Shown here: positions 45,704 to 56,358 of the stretch, piece after piece
Layout: the number at the start of each line of letters is the position of its first letter
How positions within the stretch are numbered: position 1 is the first letter of the stretch
Source of the DNA: Psychrobacter immobilis
GTDB taxonomy: Bacteria > Pseudomonadota > Gammaproteobacteria > Pseudomonadales > Moraxellaceae
Direction: 5' to 3'
DNA length: 64,000 nucleotides
NCBI GenBank assembly: GCA_904846145.1
Contig: CAJGZL010000001.1
Span: 2,356,001 to 2,420,000, forward strand
Made by a program: the position numbers and the translations under genes
The notes under the pieces: model-generated
Told to the model about the DNA's origin: nothing
Database searches by the model: none
What the model saw: the letters and a program-made list of their open reading frames with translations, nothing else

Positions 45704-47183
45704 TTAGAACGACCCGAACATCGTACCTAAAATAATCACCGTTACCACCACGCATAACGGAATGGCTATAGTGACCATAGCTAGATTGAGATAAGACTGT
45801 CTAGGAGTCAGACCACAAATCGCCAGCAAGGTAATAACCGCGCCACTGTGTGGCAAAATATCAAGGCCACCTGCCGCCATCACAGCAACTCGATGCATCA
45901 ACTCTGGATCAATACCAGCGGCAACCGCCATACGCAAATAATCCTCGCCAAGTGTGGTTAACGCAATACTCAAACCACCTGAGGATGAGCCTGTGATACC
46001 AGCTAGGGTGGTCATCGCCACCGCTTCTGAGATGAGGGGATTATCAGGGCTTAGATTTAAGATACTATCGCGAATAATAAGAAAACCTGCTAATGAAGCA
46101 ATAACCGCCTCCATGACCGACCTCTGAACCTGTGTTAAAAATAGGCAGCATAGAATCATAAGTACCACGGTTAATGGTCTTTTGCAGATCATTCCAGTGG
46201 CCTAAGCGTAAGATAATAAGTACCACACAGGCAATAACGAGCGAGATAATGATCGACCATAAGCCAAGCGATCCTTGAATATTTAGATCAGGGAACTGGG
46301 CCTGTAAACTAGCAAAATCCATTGCTGGGAAAATCATATAAGTCAGTAGAGCGTTGAGACCAATAACCAATATTAATGGAATCATCGCAATAGCAAATGA
46401 GGTCTGATGGGTGTTACGAGCTTCAGTCTGATTGGCTAAGTTACTTTGCGCGATGTTACTTTGCGCACTGTCCTCTAGCGTAGCAGTCTTGCTTTGGCTC
46501 TCACCAACACCGCCTACACCGATATCATCGTCATGGATACCGTAACCTTCACCTGCAGCTTGAGCTTTATTAGCGCGCGACTGTAGCCATAACCAACCAA
46601 AGATAAACATGATCGTGCCACCGATAATACCTAGGATAGGCGCAGCAAACACGTTGGTATTATAGTAAGGGATCGGAATAGCGTTCTGAATGGCAGGCGT
46701 GCCGGGTAGGGCGGTCATAGTAAAAGTAAATGAGCCTAAGGCGATAGCCGCTGGAATTAGGCGTTTGGGAATATCAGCCGCCTTAAATAAATCTTTAGCA
46801 ATCGGATAAATAGCAAAGGCTACAACGAATAATGAGACACCGCCATAAGTCAAAATAGCACAGACTAAAATGACCGCTAAGATGGCCTTACTAGCACCAA
46901 GTTTTTTGACAACAGTATTAGCGATCGCCGTCGCTGCACCTGAGTCTGCCATCAAGCGCCCAAACAAAGCGCCAAGCAAGAAAATAGGAAAGAATTTGAG
47001 CAAGAATCCACTTAGTGCCGACATGAATACGTCAGTATAAGCAGGGATACTACTCAAAAAATCACCCGATAAAAACACGGCTAAAACTGCCATGATAGGT
47101 GCTAGAATCAACACCGAATAACCGCGATAAGCGAAGAACATCAATAATAACAAAGTAATGACAATAGCAAGTATGCTAAATAT
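45704..47183 (-). pseudogene. GntP-family permease (probable 3-hydroxybutyrate transporter), frameshifted
   Basis: Twelve-helix permease split over two frames. The first (from about 47183 to 46105) ends in NTGSEVGHGGGYCF and then a stop at 46065; the second frame continues with MEAVIASLAGFLIIRDSI...TLGEDYLRMAVAAGIDPELMHRV to 45704. One surplus G in the CCGCCTCC stretch at 46105-46112 (minus GGAGGCGG) explains it: with it removed the join reads SEVGHGAVIASLAGF and the gene is 492 aa. The likely start has AAGGAGAG, 6 bp, then ATA at 47183 where ATG would be expected, a second possible lesion. It is divergent from scoA and most likely carried 3-hydroxybutyrate. A sequencing error cannot be excluded. 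Confidence 0.8.
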
Positions 47184-47509
47184 GAGCGCCTCTCCTTGGC
47201 AAGCTTCAAAACGCCGATTATGCCTTGCCTGCGGATGGATCAATGAAAATCAAATACAGCGTTATTATCCAATAATTAACATATATATAGTGGATATCCG
47301 TATTCTTAACGGCCTACCTAAGAGAGTCATGCAAGGCTTTTGATTTGCAAAATTTATTCGCTAGTCGCTGCGAAAATATTATGCTAAGTTACCTCACGCT
47401 TTATCGAGGTTTTATGATAATGGGTATTATTTTGTTTTATACCAATCTTTAATTATTATCATGCGTAGCACGTTCCTATAATAAATATGACATTTGCAAG
47501 GAGAGCATT

Positions 47510-48223
47510 ATGAGTCAGTCAAAAGTGTATAGCAGTGCCAAAGAGGCTGTAGAGAGTGTTGTCAAAGATGGACAAACCTTGGCTATCGGTGGCTTTGGGC
47601 TGTGCGGTATTCCTGAGGCTTTGATCGAAGCCCTACGCGATAGCGGCGTGAAAGATCTGACTTGTGTCAGTAATAACGCTGGCGTCGATAATTTTGGTCT
47701 TGGGTTGCTACTGCAAACCCGTCAAATCAAAAAAATGATCTCCTCTTATGTCGGTGAAAACAAAGAGTTCGAGCGTCAGTATCTGGCAGGAGAATTAGAA
47801 GTCGAGCTGACTCCGCAAGGCACCTTGGCAGAAAAATTGCGCTCAGGCGGTGCTGGTATTCCTGCATTTTATACGGCAACTGGGGTCGGTACGCAAGTCG
47901 CTGAAGGTAAAGAAACCCGTGATTTTGATGGGCGCACTTACGTGCTTGAGCACTCAATAGTCGCTGATGTGTCATTAGTCAAAGCACAAAAAGCGGATAA
48001 AGCGGGCAATTTAGTATTTAACAAAACCGCGCGCAACTTTAATCCAGATTGTGCAATGGCAGGTAAGATTACGATAGCCGAAGTAGAGGAGATTGTAGAG
48101 ATTGGGGCGCTTGATCCAGATGAGATCCATCTGCCGGGGATTTTTGTACAGCGTATTGTGCTCAATGATAGCCCCGAAAAGCGCATCGAAAAAACAACGA
48201 CCAAAGCCGTCGACAAGGCTTAA
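47510..48223 (+). CDS. scoA: Succinyl-CoA:3-ketoacid CoA-transferase subunit A
   Basis: Alpha subunit of the enzyme activating acetoacetate with CoA from succinyl-CoA. Family blocks [66 protein letters not shown] and [11 protein letters not shown]. 237 aa. AAGGAGAG 5 bp before the ATG. scoB follows 84 bp later and 3-hydroxybutyrate dehydrogenase after that, forming a ketone-body pathway: 3-hydroxybutyrate to acetoacetate to acetoacetyl-CoA. Confidence 0.95.
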   Translation: MSQSKVYSSAKEAVESVVKDGQTLAIGGFGLCGIPEALIEALRDSGVKDLTCVSNNAGVDNFGLGLLLQTRQIKKMISSYVGENKEFERQYLAGELEVELTPQGTLAEKLRSGGAGIPAFYTATGVGTQVAEGKETRDFDGRTYVLEHSIVADVSLVKAQKADKAGNLVFNKTARNFNPDCAMAGKITIAEVEEIVEIGALDPDEIHLPGIFVQRIVLNDSPEKRIEKTTTKAVDKA

Positions 48224-48307
48224 TTTACAAGGCTCAATCAATAAAGCCCAGTTAGCAATCTTATAACGGTAAATTAACAAAATAGTGTAATAGATAAGGA
48301 TGACACC

Positions 48308-48937
48308 ATGGCATGGACAAGAGAGCAAATGGCGCAGCGCGCTGCCAAAGAATTACAAGATGGCTACTACGTTAACCTTGGCATAGGTCTACCAACCTTA
48401 GTCGCGAACTATATTCCAAAAGGTATGGATGTTTGGCTACAGTCAGAGAATGGTCTATTGGGCATCGGCGAGTTTCCAGATGAAGAGGCTGTCGACGCTG
48501 ATCTTATCAATGCAGGCAAGCAGACCGTCACGGCTGAGTCTGGCGCTAGCTATTTTAGTAGCTCAGAATCATTTGCGATGATACGTGGTGGCCATGTCAA
48601 TTTGGCAATTTTGGGCGCGATGGAAGTCTCAGAGCATGGGGATTTGGCCAACTGGATGATCCCCCAAAAGATGGTAAAAGGCATGGGCGGAGCGATGGAT
48701 TTAGTCGCAGGTGTGCAGCGAGTCATTGTACTGATGGAGCAAGTCAATAAGCATGGCGACCCTAAAATCCTTGCCAATTGTGAGTTACCGCTGACGGGTA
48801 AAGGGGTGGTAGATCGTATTATCACTGAGCTGGCAGTGTTAGATGTCACTGATCAAGGGTTACAGTTGGTTGAGCTGGCAGAGGGCGTCAGCTTTGAAGA
48901 GCTGCAAGCAAAAACCCCTGTAGTCATTGCTCAATAA
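48308..48937 (+). CDS. scoB: Succinyl-CoA:3-ketoacid CoA-transferase subunit B
   Basis: Beta subunit carrying the catalytic Glu in [14 protein letters not shown], with [39 protein letters not shown] and [12 protein letters not shown]. 209 aa, normal. Strand and spacing fit an operon with scoA and the following dehydrogenase. Confidence 0.95.
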   Translation: MAWTREQMAQRAAKELQDGYYVNLGIGLPTLVANYIPKGMDVWLQSENGLLGIGEFPDEEAVDADLINAGKQTVTAESGASYFSSSESFAMIRGGHVNLAILGAMEVSEHGDLANWMIPQKMVKGMGGAMDLVAGVQRVIVLMEQVNKHGDPKILANCELPLTGKGVVDRIITELAVLDVTDQGLQLVELAEGVSFEELQAKTPVVIAQ

Positions 48938-48981
48938 TCACTGCTCAATAAATTTTGCTCAATTTATGATAAGGATAACTT

Positions 48982-49781
48982 ATGACCACGACATTAGAGA
49001 AAGATCTAAGTGGTAAAGTCGCTTTAGTCACAGGCTCTGCTAGTGGTATCGGCCGCGATATTGCCGAGACTTACGCTCGTGCTGGCGCTGCTGTCGGTAT
49101 TGCCGATATCAATCTTGATGCCGCACAAAAGACAGTTGATATTATTGAAGCTGCTGGTGGACGAGCACTGGCGATTGAGATGGATGTCACCTCTGAGGAG
49201 GCAGTCAATGCTGGCGTACAAAGCTTAGTTGATGCTTTTGGTAGCATTGATATTTTAGTTTCTAACGCAGGTATTCAGATCATTGATCCCATAGATAAGA
49301 TGGCATTTTCTGATTGGAAAAGATGCTAAATATTCATTTAGACGGGGCTTTTTTGACCACCAAAGCGGCACTAAAGCATATGTATAGTGGCGATAAAGGA
49401 GGTACGGTCATTTATATGGGCTCGGTACATTCTCATGAAGCCTCCATGTACAAAGCGCCCTATGTTACTGCCAAACACGGCTTGCTTGGTTTGTGCCGTG
49501 TGCTGGCCAAAGAAGGCGCTGAACATAATGTGCGCTCGCATGTGATCTGTCCTGGGTTTGTGAAAACCCCATTAGTCGAAAAGCAAATTCCTGAGCAAGC
49601 GGTCGAGAAGGGTATTAGTGAAGAGGCTGTCGTCAATGATATTATGCTCGTCAATACGGTGGACAAAGAGTTTACAACAGTGACCGATATTGCCCAGTTA
49701 GCGCTGTTTTTAGCCGCATTCCCTACTAATGTATTTACAGGTCAGTCTATAGTGGCCAGTCATGGCTGGTTTATGAACTAG
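48982..49781 (+). pseudogene. hbdH: 3-Hydroxybutyrate dehydrogenase, copy 1, frameshifted
   Basis: Short-chain dehydrogenase with [21 protein letters not shown] and Y-x3-K in YVTAKHG. The frame breaks at SDWKRC-stop (49327) and continues in another frame as [17 protein letters not shown]...[16 protein letters not shown]. The gene is 800 bp, exactly one base shorter than the intact copy 2 (801 bp), and adding one A to the AAAA run at 49317-49320 restores [11 protein letters not shown]. This copy would be the scoAB-linked enzyme; with the Rossmann half only it cannot work. Sequencing error in a homopolymer is the alternative. Confidence 0.85.
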
Positions 49782-49855
49782 TATCACGTGCTTTATAGAC
49801 CGTCGCATTCTAGATAACTATTACCCTTGTAAGAGGCAACCTATAAAGACACAAC

Positions 49856-49886
49856 GCTTAGCAATAACTTTTAGTTATTGCTAAGC
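49856..49886. terminator. Hairpin after hbdH copy 1
   Basis: GCTTAGCAATAAC / GTTATTGCTAAGC, perfect 13-bp stem with a 5-nt loop. The following T tract is poor, so termination is likely but not classical. Confidence 0.6.
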
Positions 49887-50363
49887 TAACTTATTCAATG
49901 GATAATTATTGCAAATTAACCTGTAATAATTCGATAAATATTTATATTAAGGGGTCACCTAAATTCAGTTTATAGGTGTTCACTGTAATACTCTTATAAA
50001 GACCGCTGTTATATCATTTAATTGAGCCAGTTTATTCATATCTACTCCTCTATACGATTTGATCATACCGCTTAGCACATACTATCGATTTTAGCCTAAA
50101 AATCTGCTCATTTGAATGACCCGCTGATTCATCTTACTGATCATCTTCACTTTTTATTCGTATTTACGTTTATCGGCTTTTCTTGGCTATTAGTCATTAA
50201 TGTAACTAAATGTTGCGACCTATACTTCATAGAAAAGTGTGCGCAAACAGTTGCGTTTAATAACCTTGCCTCTAATGACTTTGCTTTTAATTGAGCTGCC
50301 TTTAACAACATCATTATCAGTATTTTTCGTTCAAAACTCAGTTAAAAAACAGTCATAAATATT
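49887..50363. other. Long gene-free stretch between the two dehydrogenase copies (first part)
   Basis: Very AT-rich, with no homology or convincing frame. The short open frames here lack ribosome binding sites and have no recognisable product. Confidence 0.4.
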
Positions 50364-50533
50364 GGGACGTGCCCTCAATCTGAACAAAACCTTTTGAATG
50401 GTCTAAAAATGGCTATATTCTCGCCACTCTTTGAAAATTTGTAGACAATATATTCATATTCTCTGCAAAATTTACTTTGATTGGCAAAAATCTATCTCTT
50501 TTTTATCATCATTTTCAAAATGAGGACACGCCC
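50364..50533. repeat. Candidate 170-bp MITE with inverted ends
   Basis: Ends GGGACGTGCCCTCA and, on the other strand, GGGCGTGTCCTCATTTTGAA; 12-13 matches allowing one gap. The interior is AT-rich and noncoding. The size and ends suggest a nonautonomous transposon. No unambiguous target duplication was found. Confidence 0.4.
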
Positions 50534-50718
50534 TATAACAATAAAGCACACCTCCTAATTTTGATCCTTTTAAACAATAGCAAATGGATTGCTATTGTTT
50601 ATTTCTTTAACTTTAATCTTCAAAACTTAAGCTTCAAAAATACAGTCAAACTTATAACTTATATAAGTAGCTAGTTTTACTGCATATCAACAACCACTGA
50701 CCATAAAAGGGAAAATAT
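50534..50718. other. Upstream region of hbdH copy 2
   Basis: AT-rich, no gene. The promoter of copy 2 must lie here or within the preceding repeat. Confidence 0.35.
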
Positions 50719-51519
50719 ATGGCGACCCAAATACAACAAGATTTAACTGGTAAAGTAGCTTTAATCACAGGAGCCGCTGCTGGTATTGGCCGTGATATCG
50801 CAGAAACTTATGCCCGTGCAGGCGCGGTTATCGGCGTGGCTGATATCGATGTCGATGGCGCAAAACAGACGGTCGATATCATCACTAAAGCGGGCGGCAA
50901 AGCGATCGCGATTGATATGGATGTGAGATCAGAGAATGCTGTTAACGATGGCGTCAAGCAGCTAATAGATACCTTTGGTGGTATTGATATTTTAGTCTCT
51001 AATGCGGGCATTCAGCTGATTAACCCTATTACCAAGATGACTTTTGACAATTGGAAAAACCTGTTAGCTACTCATTTAGATGGTGGATTTTTGACGACCA
51101 AAGCTGCTGTAGAGCACATGTATAAAGACAATAAAGGCGGCACAATTATCTATATCGGCTCCATTCATGCTCATGATGCCTCACTTTTTAAAGCGCCTTA
51201 CATTACCGCTAAACACGGACTATTAGGCTTATGCCGCGCGGTTGCCAAAGAAGGTGCGCCGCATAATGTTCGCGCGCATATGATCTCACCAGGTTTTGTA
51301 AAAACCGCTATGGTCAACGATCAGATCCCATTGCAAGCTGCCGAAAAGGGCATTAGCGAAGATGAAGTCATCAACGATATTTTGCTGGCGAATACCCTTA
51401 ATAAAGAATTCACCACTATCGAAGATGTCTCGCAAACAGCATTGTTTTTGGCTGCTTTCCCAACGAATGTATTCACCGGTCAGTCTATCAATGCCAGCCA
51501 CGGCTGGTGTATGAGATAA
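50719..51519 (+). CDS. hbdH: 3-Hydroxybutyrate dehydrogenase, copy 2
   Basis: NAD-dependent short-chain dehydrogenase oxidising 3-hydroxybutyrate to acetoacetate. Cofactor motif [10 protein letters not shown], catalytic [20 protein letters not shown] (Ser, Tyr, Lys), and the C-terminal [15 protein letters not shown]. 266 aa, 801 bp, intact and colinear with the broken copy 1. It stands 900 bp from scoAB with its own terminator, so it is probably expressed on its own and now carries the function. Confidence 0.92.
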   Translation: MATQIQQDLTGKVALITGAAAGIGRDIAETYARAGAVIGVADIDVDGAKQTVDIITKAGGKAIAIDMDVRSENAVNDGVKQLIDTFGGIDILVSNAGIQLINPITKMTFDNWKNLLATHLDGGFLTTKAAVEHMYKDNKGGTIIYIGSIHAHDASLFKAPYITAKHGLLGLCRAVAKEGAPHNVRAHMISPGFVKTAMVNDQIPLQAAEKGISEDEVINDILLANTLNKEFTTIEDVSQTALFLAAFPTNVFTGQSINASHGWCMR

Positions 51520-51595
51520 ATATTATTTAAATAATAGCTACTATACTTGCACACTTAGTAGTAGCTATAAGTAGCATAACAAGTCGCACAATTTG

Positions 51596-51633
51596 AGAAC
51601 CACAACATCAGACTACTGGCGTTGTGGTTTTTT
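51596..51633 (+). terminator. Terminator after hbdH copy 2
   Basis: AACCACAAC / GTTGTGGTT with a 14-nt loop and a T run. Confidence 0.8.
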
Positions 51634-51834
51634 ATGGCCCTGTTTTTAGACTTTTAAGTCTTGAGGATCACTAATGAATGGCGATGCTTGTTTATATATG
51701 GCAAAGCGCTATGATAGACGTCTTATTTGTAGCCTATACATTGACTACTCTATTTATTAATGTATGCACTAAAACGCTCTTGAAGCGCATGGAGTAAGAA
51801 TCAATGAAAAATGACACTCTTGCGCTAAATATAA

Positions 51835-52584
51835 GTGATGCGCTCACTAGTGTCTTGTCACGTAAATGACAATCAAGAAGATGTAGCAAAAGCCGTAGCA
51901 CGTTATGACTTAATTGCCCTACCAATTATTGACGATAGTGGTGCTTTAGTAGGTATTGTTACCCACGATGATGCTATGGATGTAGCGAGTGATGAAGCGA
52001 TTGATGACTTTCATAAATCGGGCGGTGTCACTACTATGGTCGGGCGTCTAAAAGACGCTAGCATAACCGTCTTCTATCGTAAACGCGTCTTTTGGCTGGT
52101 ATTATTGATATTTGGTAATCTGCTTTCAGGGTTTAGTATTGCCAATTTTGAGGATCTGATAGCCGCTAACTTAGTCTTAGTATTTTTCTTGCCGCTATTG
52201 GTCGATAGCGGTGGCAATGCTGGCTCCCAATCGGCTACTTTGATGGTCAGGGCGCTAGCGACCGGTGATGTAGTGATGCGCGACTGGTTCTCACTATTAG
52301 GCCGAGAAGCCTTAATTGCATTATTACTCGGCGCTACTATGGCGGTTGCGGTCGCTATTATTGGCTATATTCGCGGTGATGCCATCGTATCCTTAGTGCT
52401 AGCATTAAGCATGGTTTCGGTAGTCATGATTGGCAGTATGGTTGGAATGAGCTTACCGTTTATACTGAATAAGTTAGGCTTTGACCCGGCTACTTCTAGT
52501 GCCCTTTTGATAACCTCAATAAGTGATGCTTCGGGCGTGCTTATCTACTTATTTATAGCCTCAAAATTCTTAGTAGTGGGTTGA
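51835..52584 (+). pseudogene. mgtE: 5'-truncated MgtE magnesium transporter
   Basis: The frame opens in the middle of the second CBS domain (CHVNDNQEDVAKAVARYDLIALPIIDD, GIVTHDDAMDV), continues through the linker helix (ASDEAIDDFHKSGGV) and a complete five-helix membrane domain (LLVDSGGNAGSQSATLMVRALA, SMVGMSLPFILNKLGFDPATSSALLITSISDASG). The regulatory N domain and first CBS domain (about 200 residues) are missing, and an in-frame stop lies just upstream (51832). At 249 aa against about 450, this is a remnant; the membrane part alone might still insert, but it would lack Mg2+ gating. Confidence 0.8.
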
Positions 52585-52709
52585 TCGTAGTTACACTAGC
52601 ATTGTGGTTTTTTTATAGGGTTAATTCGGCTACACTGACCCTATACCATTTATCTTACCCTATTTCTTATCTTACTCCATCTCAAAAATACGAATCAATA
52701 AAGGTCACT

Positions 52710-53948
52710 ATGTTTAACTTTATAAAAAAAATAAACCCGCAAAGAGCTGAAACTGCAAAACAAAAAGCGGAGCGTGATAGTGCGGTTGACAAAGTACTGC
52801 TGGGCTATCATGTCAATAACGTGAGTATTGCACAAATGGTAACAGGTATAGATCGCAATGATGATGAGCTGACTCTAGACTTGCGTTTACCGCAAGATAG
52901 TGATCCTGAAGTCATTCAGCAAGAGCTTGGCTCGCTACTACATTTGCACGGTATCAAAGCCATTCATATGAATGTGCGTCTGCCACCACCCGTCAAAGGT
53001 GGTAGCTCAACGTTGCCCAAACAGACAGCAAAGCCAATACCAAAAACGACTGATGCAATGGGTAACCAAGCCAATGCCGCACCGATGCCTGATATCAAAG
53101 CACCAAGTATTGAAGTACCAAGTGCAAAAGCCCCGCCGACCCAAGCATCGCTGCCAGTGCATCCCCATATCCGTCATATTATTGTCGTAGCCTCTGGCAA
53201 AGGCGGCGTCGGTAAGTCGACCACAACGGTCAATATTGCTTTGGCGCTACAACAGCTCGGTAATCGTGTTGGCGTGCTCGATGCTGATATTTATGGCCCA
53301 AGTATGCCAACTATGCTCGGTGTCACTAGTGTCAGGCCTGAGCTTGAGAATGAGCAGTTCGTACCTATTGACGCCCATGGCCTTGCGATGCTCTCTATCG
53401 GTAGCTTGCTCGATGGCGATAATACACCTGTGGCATGGCGAGGTCCCAAAGCGACTGGTGCCTTGATGCAGCTCTATAACCAGACCAATTGGCCGCAGCT
53501 CGATTATCTAGTGATAGATATGCCACCAGGGACAGGCGATATTCAGCTGACCCTAGCCCAGCGTATTCCTGTCACTGGCGCAGTCATTGTCACGACGCCG
53601 CAGCATGTCGCGCTACTCGATGCCCAAAAAGGTATTGAGATGTTTAATAAGACCAGTATTCCCGTGCTTGGCGTCGTTGAGAATATGGCGCTGCATACTT
53701 GTAGCAATTGCGGCACTACTGAAGCTATCTTTGGCGCAGGTGGCGGAGATTTTATTGCTAAGCAATATCAAGTGCCGTTATTAGGTCAGCTGCCATTAGC
53801 TAGCGGTATTCGCGCGCAAGTCGATAAAGGAGAGCCTAGCGTATTGGCTAATGATGAGTTTGCACCTTACTATATAAGCATTGCTAAGAACATCGAGACT
53901 AATATCGATAAATTTGCCAAGCCTGTCGATGATAAGCGGATTTTTTAG
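52710..53948 (+). CDS. apbC: Iron-sulfur cluster carrier ApbC/Mrp
   Basis: P-loop ATPase of the Mrp/NBP35 type that transfers Fe-S clusters. N-terminal DUF59-like domain (residues about 15-100), Pro/Ala/Lys-rich linker (about 105-170), then Walker A SGKGGVGKST, DADIYGPSMPTMLG, VIDMPPGTGDIQLT and the cluster-binding CxxC in HTCSNCG. 412 aa from the ATG at 52710, which has AAAGG 7 bp upstream; an open frame of 43 more codons is not conserved. Confidence 0.95.
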   Translation: MFNFIKKINPQRAETAKQKAERDSAVDKVLLGYHVNNVSIAQMVTGIDRNDDELTLDLRLPQDSDPEVIQQELGSLLHLHGIKAIHMNVRLPPPVKGGSSTLPKQTAKPIPKTTDAMGNQANAAPMPDIKAPSIEVPSAKAPPTQASLPVHPHIRHIIVVASGKGGVGKSTTTVNIALALQQLGNRVGVLDADIYGPSMPTMLGVTSVRPELENEQFVPIDAHGLAMLSIGSLLDGDNTPVAWRGPKATGALMQLYNQTNWPQLDYLVIDMPPGTGDIQLTLAQRIPVTGAVIVTTPQHVALLDAQKGIEMFNKTSIPVLGVVENMALHTCSNCGTTEAIFGAGGGDFIAKQYQVPLLGQLPLASGIRAQVDKGEPSVLANDEFAPYYISIAKNIETNIDKFAKPVDDKRIF

Positions 53949-53969
53949 AGATAACATGAGGAGAGAATT

Positions 53970-55052
53970 ATGGGTGTAGTGAAAGATTTTAATTATTCCA
54001 GCTTGCCCATAATTAATAATTTGATTGAAGATGGCCAGCCAGTTTTTGGTATTTTCCAACAAGTTCAAAATATTAACTATCTCAACTATCAAAGCTATCT
54101 TATCTCGCAAAAGCGGTTACCAGACTGGCGCAAAGATCTAAAGGTTAATCAGTTTTGCTTTATCCAAATTATTGAGCCGCCATATCGAATTTGCCTAGCT
54201 TTAGCGACAATCAAGCTGGCCACTAGTGCTTTTGTTTACCTTTATAACGACACAACTCAACAGTTGGAAGTCTGCGAGGCGCTACAACCTTTGACTCATA
54301 AGGCCCGTTTTTTAGGTGATCATTATCAAGGACAAATGAGCTTTTCTCACAGCAAGCTCAGTCTGACCTTGGACTTTGACCCGATGCAAGTAAGTGTCGA
54401 TCTAGATAGTCAACATCTAAAGCTGGCCGCTGAGCTAACTCGTAACGTTCAGCCATTGGCTATTTGTACACCGACGGGTAGGCGGGGTTGGACCTTTACC
54501 CAAAAAGAACCGTTTACTACCATTGTAGGTGAGCTGCTAATTAAGACTTCTTCGAAGATGACTGCTAATCATCAAGATGAGCTAGTGAGATTTAGTGAAA
54601 CTACTATAGCTAATCTAGACTGGACGCTTGGCTACATGCGCCATGAGACCAATTGGTTTTGGGCTTGTATCAATAGCTATTTGGCAGAGGGTCGTCATTT
54701 TGCATTGAACCTATCGATGGGCGTCAATGAGACGGGAGCGAGCGAAAATGCTTGCTGGCTTGATGGAGAGATCTATCATCTACCACCCGTCCTCTTTGTA
54801 CGTAAAGATTTTGATTCATCAGCACAGAATAGTTGGCACATTTATCATCAGAATCTAGGTTGGAGCAACATCGATATTGATCTAAGATTTACGCCTATTG
54901 CTGTCTACAAAAAGACGGATGATTTCGGTGTGGTAGCTAGTATCTTTGAGCAGTGGATCGGTGAATATAGCGGTGAGATACACTTGCAAGAGCAAGTGAT
55001 TCGATTAGATAAAGTACTAGGACTGGCAGAAGATCATTTTGCTAAGTGGTAA
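53970..55052 (+). CDS. DUF2804 family protein
   Basis: 360 aa. The blocks HETNWFWACIN, LNLSMGVNETGASENACWLDGEIYHLPPVLF and WIGEYSGEI match DUF2804, a widespread family of unknown function whose predicted beta-rich fold is sometimes likened to lipocalin-like domains. No signal peptide or membrane segment. It starts 21 bp after apbC and has its own AGGAG, so the two are probably cotranscribed. Confidence 0.8.
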   Translation: MGVVKDFNYSSLPIINNLIEDGQPVFGIFQQVQNINYLNYQSYLISQKRLPDWRKDLKVNQFCFIQIIEPPYRICLALATIKLATSAFVYLYNDTTQQLEVCEALQPLTHKARFLGDHYQGQMSFSHSKLSLTLDFDPMQVSVDLDSQHLKLAAELTRNVQPLAICTPTGRRGWTFTQKEPFTTIVGELLIKTSSKMTANHQDELVRFSETTIANLDWTLGYMRHETNWFWACINSYLAEGRHFALNLSMGVNETGASENACWLDGEIYHLPPVLFVRKDFDSSAQNSWHIYHQNLGWSNIDIDLRFTPIAVYKKTDDFGVVASIFEQWIGEYSGEIHLQEQVIRLDKVLGLAEDHFAKW

Positions 55053-55191
55053 GCTGTATAAAGCGGAGCAATGTATTATTTTTATCTGCTGCAAAGTCTA
55101 TAAATCAACCAATCAATTCCGTATAATCAACATCATCAAAAAACGCTCAAAATGTATAAATTAAATACGATAATCAATCTTAAGGATAAAA

Positions 55192-55767
55192 ATGTCTATT
55201 AAATCTGACCGCTGGATTCGTGAAATGGCTGAAACTCAGCAGATGATTGAGCCGTTTGAGGCAGGTCAAGTACGCTTTAACGATGCAGGCGAGCGCTTGA
55301 TCAGTTATGGTACCTCAAGCTATGGCTATGACGTGCGCTGTGCGCCTGAATTTAAAGTCTTTACCAATGTGCATTCAGTAGTAGTCGATCCCAAGAATTT
55401 TGATGAAAAAAGCTTTATCGATATTGTAGGCGACGAATGTATTATTCCGCCAAACTCGTTTGCGCTAGCACGTACCGTTGAGTACTTTCGCATTCCGCGT
55501 GATGTGCTCACCATCTGCCTTGGCAAATCTACTTATGCGCGCTGCGGCATCATCGTCAATGTCACTCCACTTGAGCCTGAGTGGGAAGGGCATGTGACGT
55601 TAGAGTTTAGTAATACCACCAATCTGCCAGCACGTATTTATGCGGGTGAAGGCGTAGCACAGATGCTGTTTTTCCAAAGTGACGCCGATGATGTTTGTGA
55701 GACTAGCTACAAAGATCGTGGTGGTAAGTACCAAGGTCAGCGTGGTGTCACGTTGCCGAGAACATAA
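55192..55767 (+). CDS. dcd: dCTP deaminase
   Basis: Converts dCTP to dUTP for dTTP synthesis. Trimeric dUTPase-like fold. Characteristic motifs are [46 protein letters not shown] with the catalytic Glu, and the C-terminal lid [12 protein letters not shown]. 191 aa. Confidence 0.96.
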   Translation: MSIKSDRWIREMAETQQMIEPFEAGQVRFNDAGERLISYGTSSYGYDVRCAPEFKVFTNVHSVVVDPKNFDEKSFIDIVGDECIIPPNSFALARTVEYFRIPRDVLTICLGKSTYARCGIIVNVTPLEPEWEGHVTLEFSNTTNLPARIYAGEGVAQMLFFQSDADDVCETSYKDRGGKYQGQRGVTLPRT

Positions 55768-55802
55768 TCGTTTTTAGGATCGTATCCCTTTTAGGTCGAC
55801 AT

Positions 55803-55841
55803 AAAAAAAGCTAGACGTATTGATTACGCCTAGCTTTTTTA
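55803..55841. terminator. Bidirectional terminator between dcd and sspB
   Basis: AAAAAAGCTAG-CGTA / TACG-CTAGCTTTTTT stem with one mismatch and a 5-nt loop. Confidence 0.85.
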
Positions 55842-55857
55842 TGGATTACGCTATTTA

Positions 55858-56295
55858 CTATTTTAGAACTTTTAAGCCTGCTTTGTTATCACGCTTAGGC
55901 TTAGCAGCTGGGCTACTTGCTTTAGCAGATGTCGACGTCGAGTCTTCTCCTGGCTCATAATTGTCATATTCATTAGGGTCAAAGAACATCCCCTGTGAGT
56001 TCTCTTTTGCATAGATACCCAAAACAGCAGTTAATGGTACCCATATCTCTTGCGAGACACCCCCAAAGCGCGCGCTAAAATTAATATAGTCGTTTTCCAT
56101 ACTCATATTACCCGTAGCACGACTAGCAATGTTCAGCACGATACGTCCATCTTGTACATGCTCAACAGGAATCTGTAAATTATCACCAGTCGCATCGACC
56201 ATCAGGTAAGGGGTGAGCTCATTATCTTCTATCCATTGATAAATCGCACGCACCATATAAGGGCGAGTTGGGGCAATAGAGGTGGTATCACTCAT
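55858..56295 (-). CDS. sspB: ClpXP adaptor SspB
   Basis: Delivers ssrA-tagged and other substrates to ClpXP. RPYMVRAIYQWIEDNELTPYLMVDA, INFSARFGG and the substrate-groove residues are present, and a flexible acidic/Lys-rich tail ends in the ClpX-binding motif (AGLKVLK). 145 aa. Downstream of sspA by 63 bp in the conserved petABC-sspAB order. Confidence 0.93.
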   Translation of the reverse strand: MSDTTSIAPTRPYMVRAIYQWIEDNELTPYLMVDATGDNLQIPVEHVQDGRIVLNIASRATGNMSMENDYINFSARFGGVSQEIWVPLTAVLGIYAKENSQGMFFDPNEYDNYEPGEDSTSTSAKASSPAAKPKRDNKAGLKVLK

Positions 56296-56358
56296 TTTAT
56301 AGCTCCTGTACTAATAGGTTATAAAGATTACTTATTTATAGTTACGCTAGTAGACATA

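Noticed and set aside
46065..46192. Programmed frameshift in the GntP gene
   Set aside because: No slippery heptamer or downstream structure seen; a simple 1-bp insertion restores the family sequence.
50112..50674. Short plus-strand frames in the gap between the two dehydrogenase copies
   Set aside because: AT-driven composition, no ribosome binding sites, no recognisable product.
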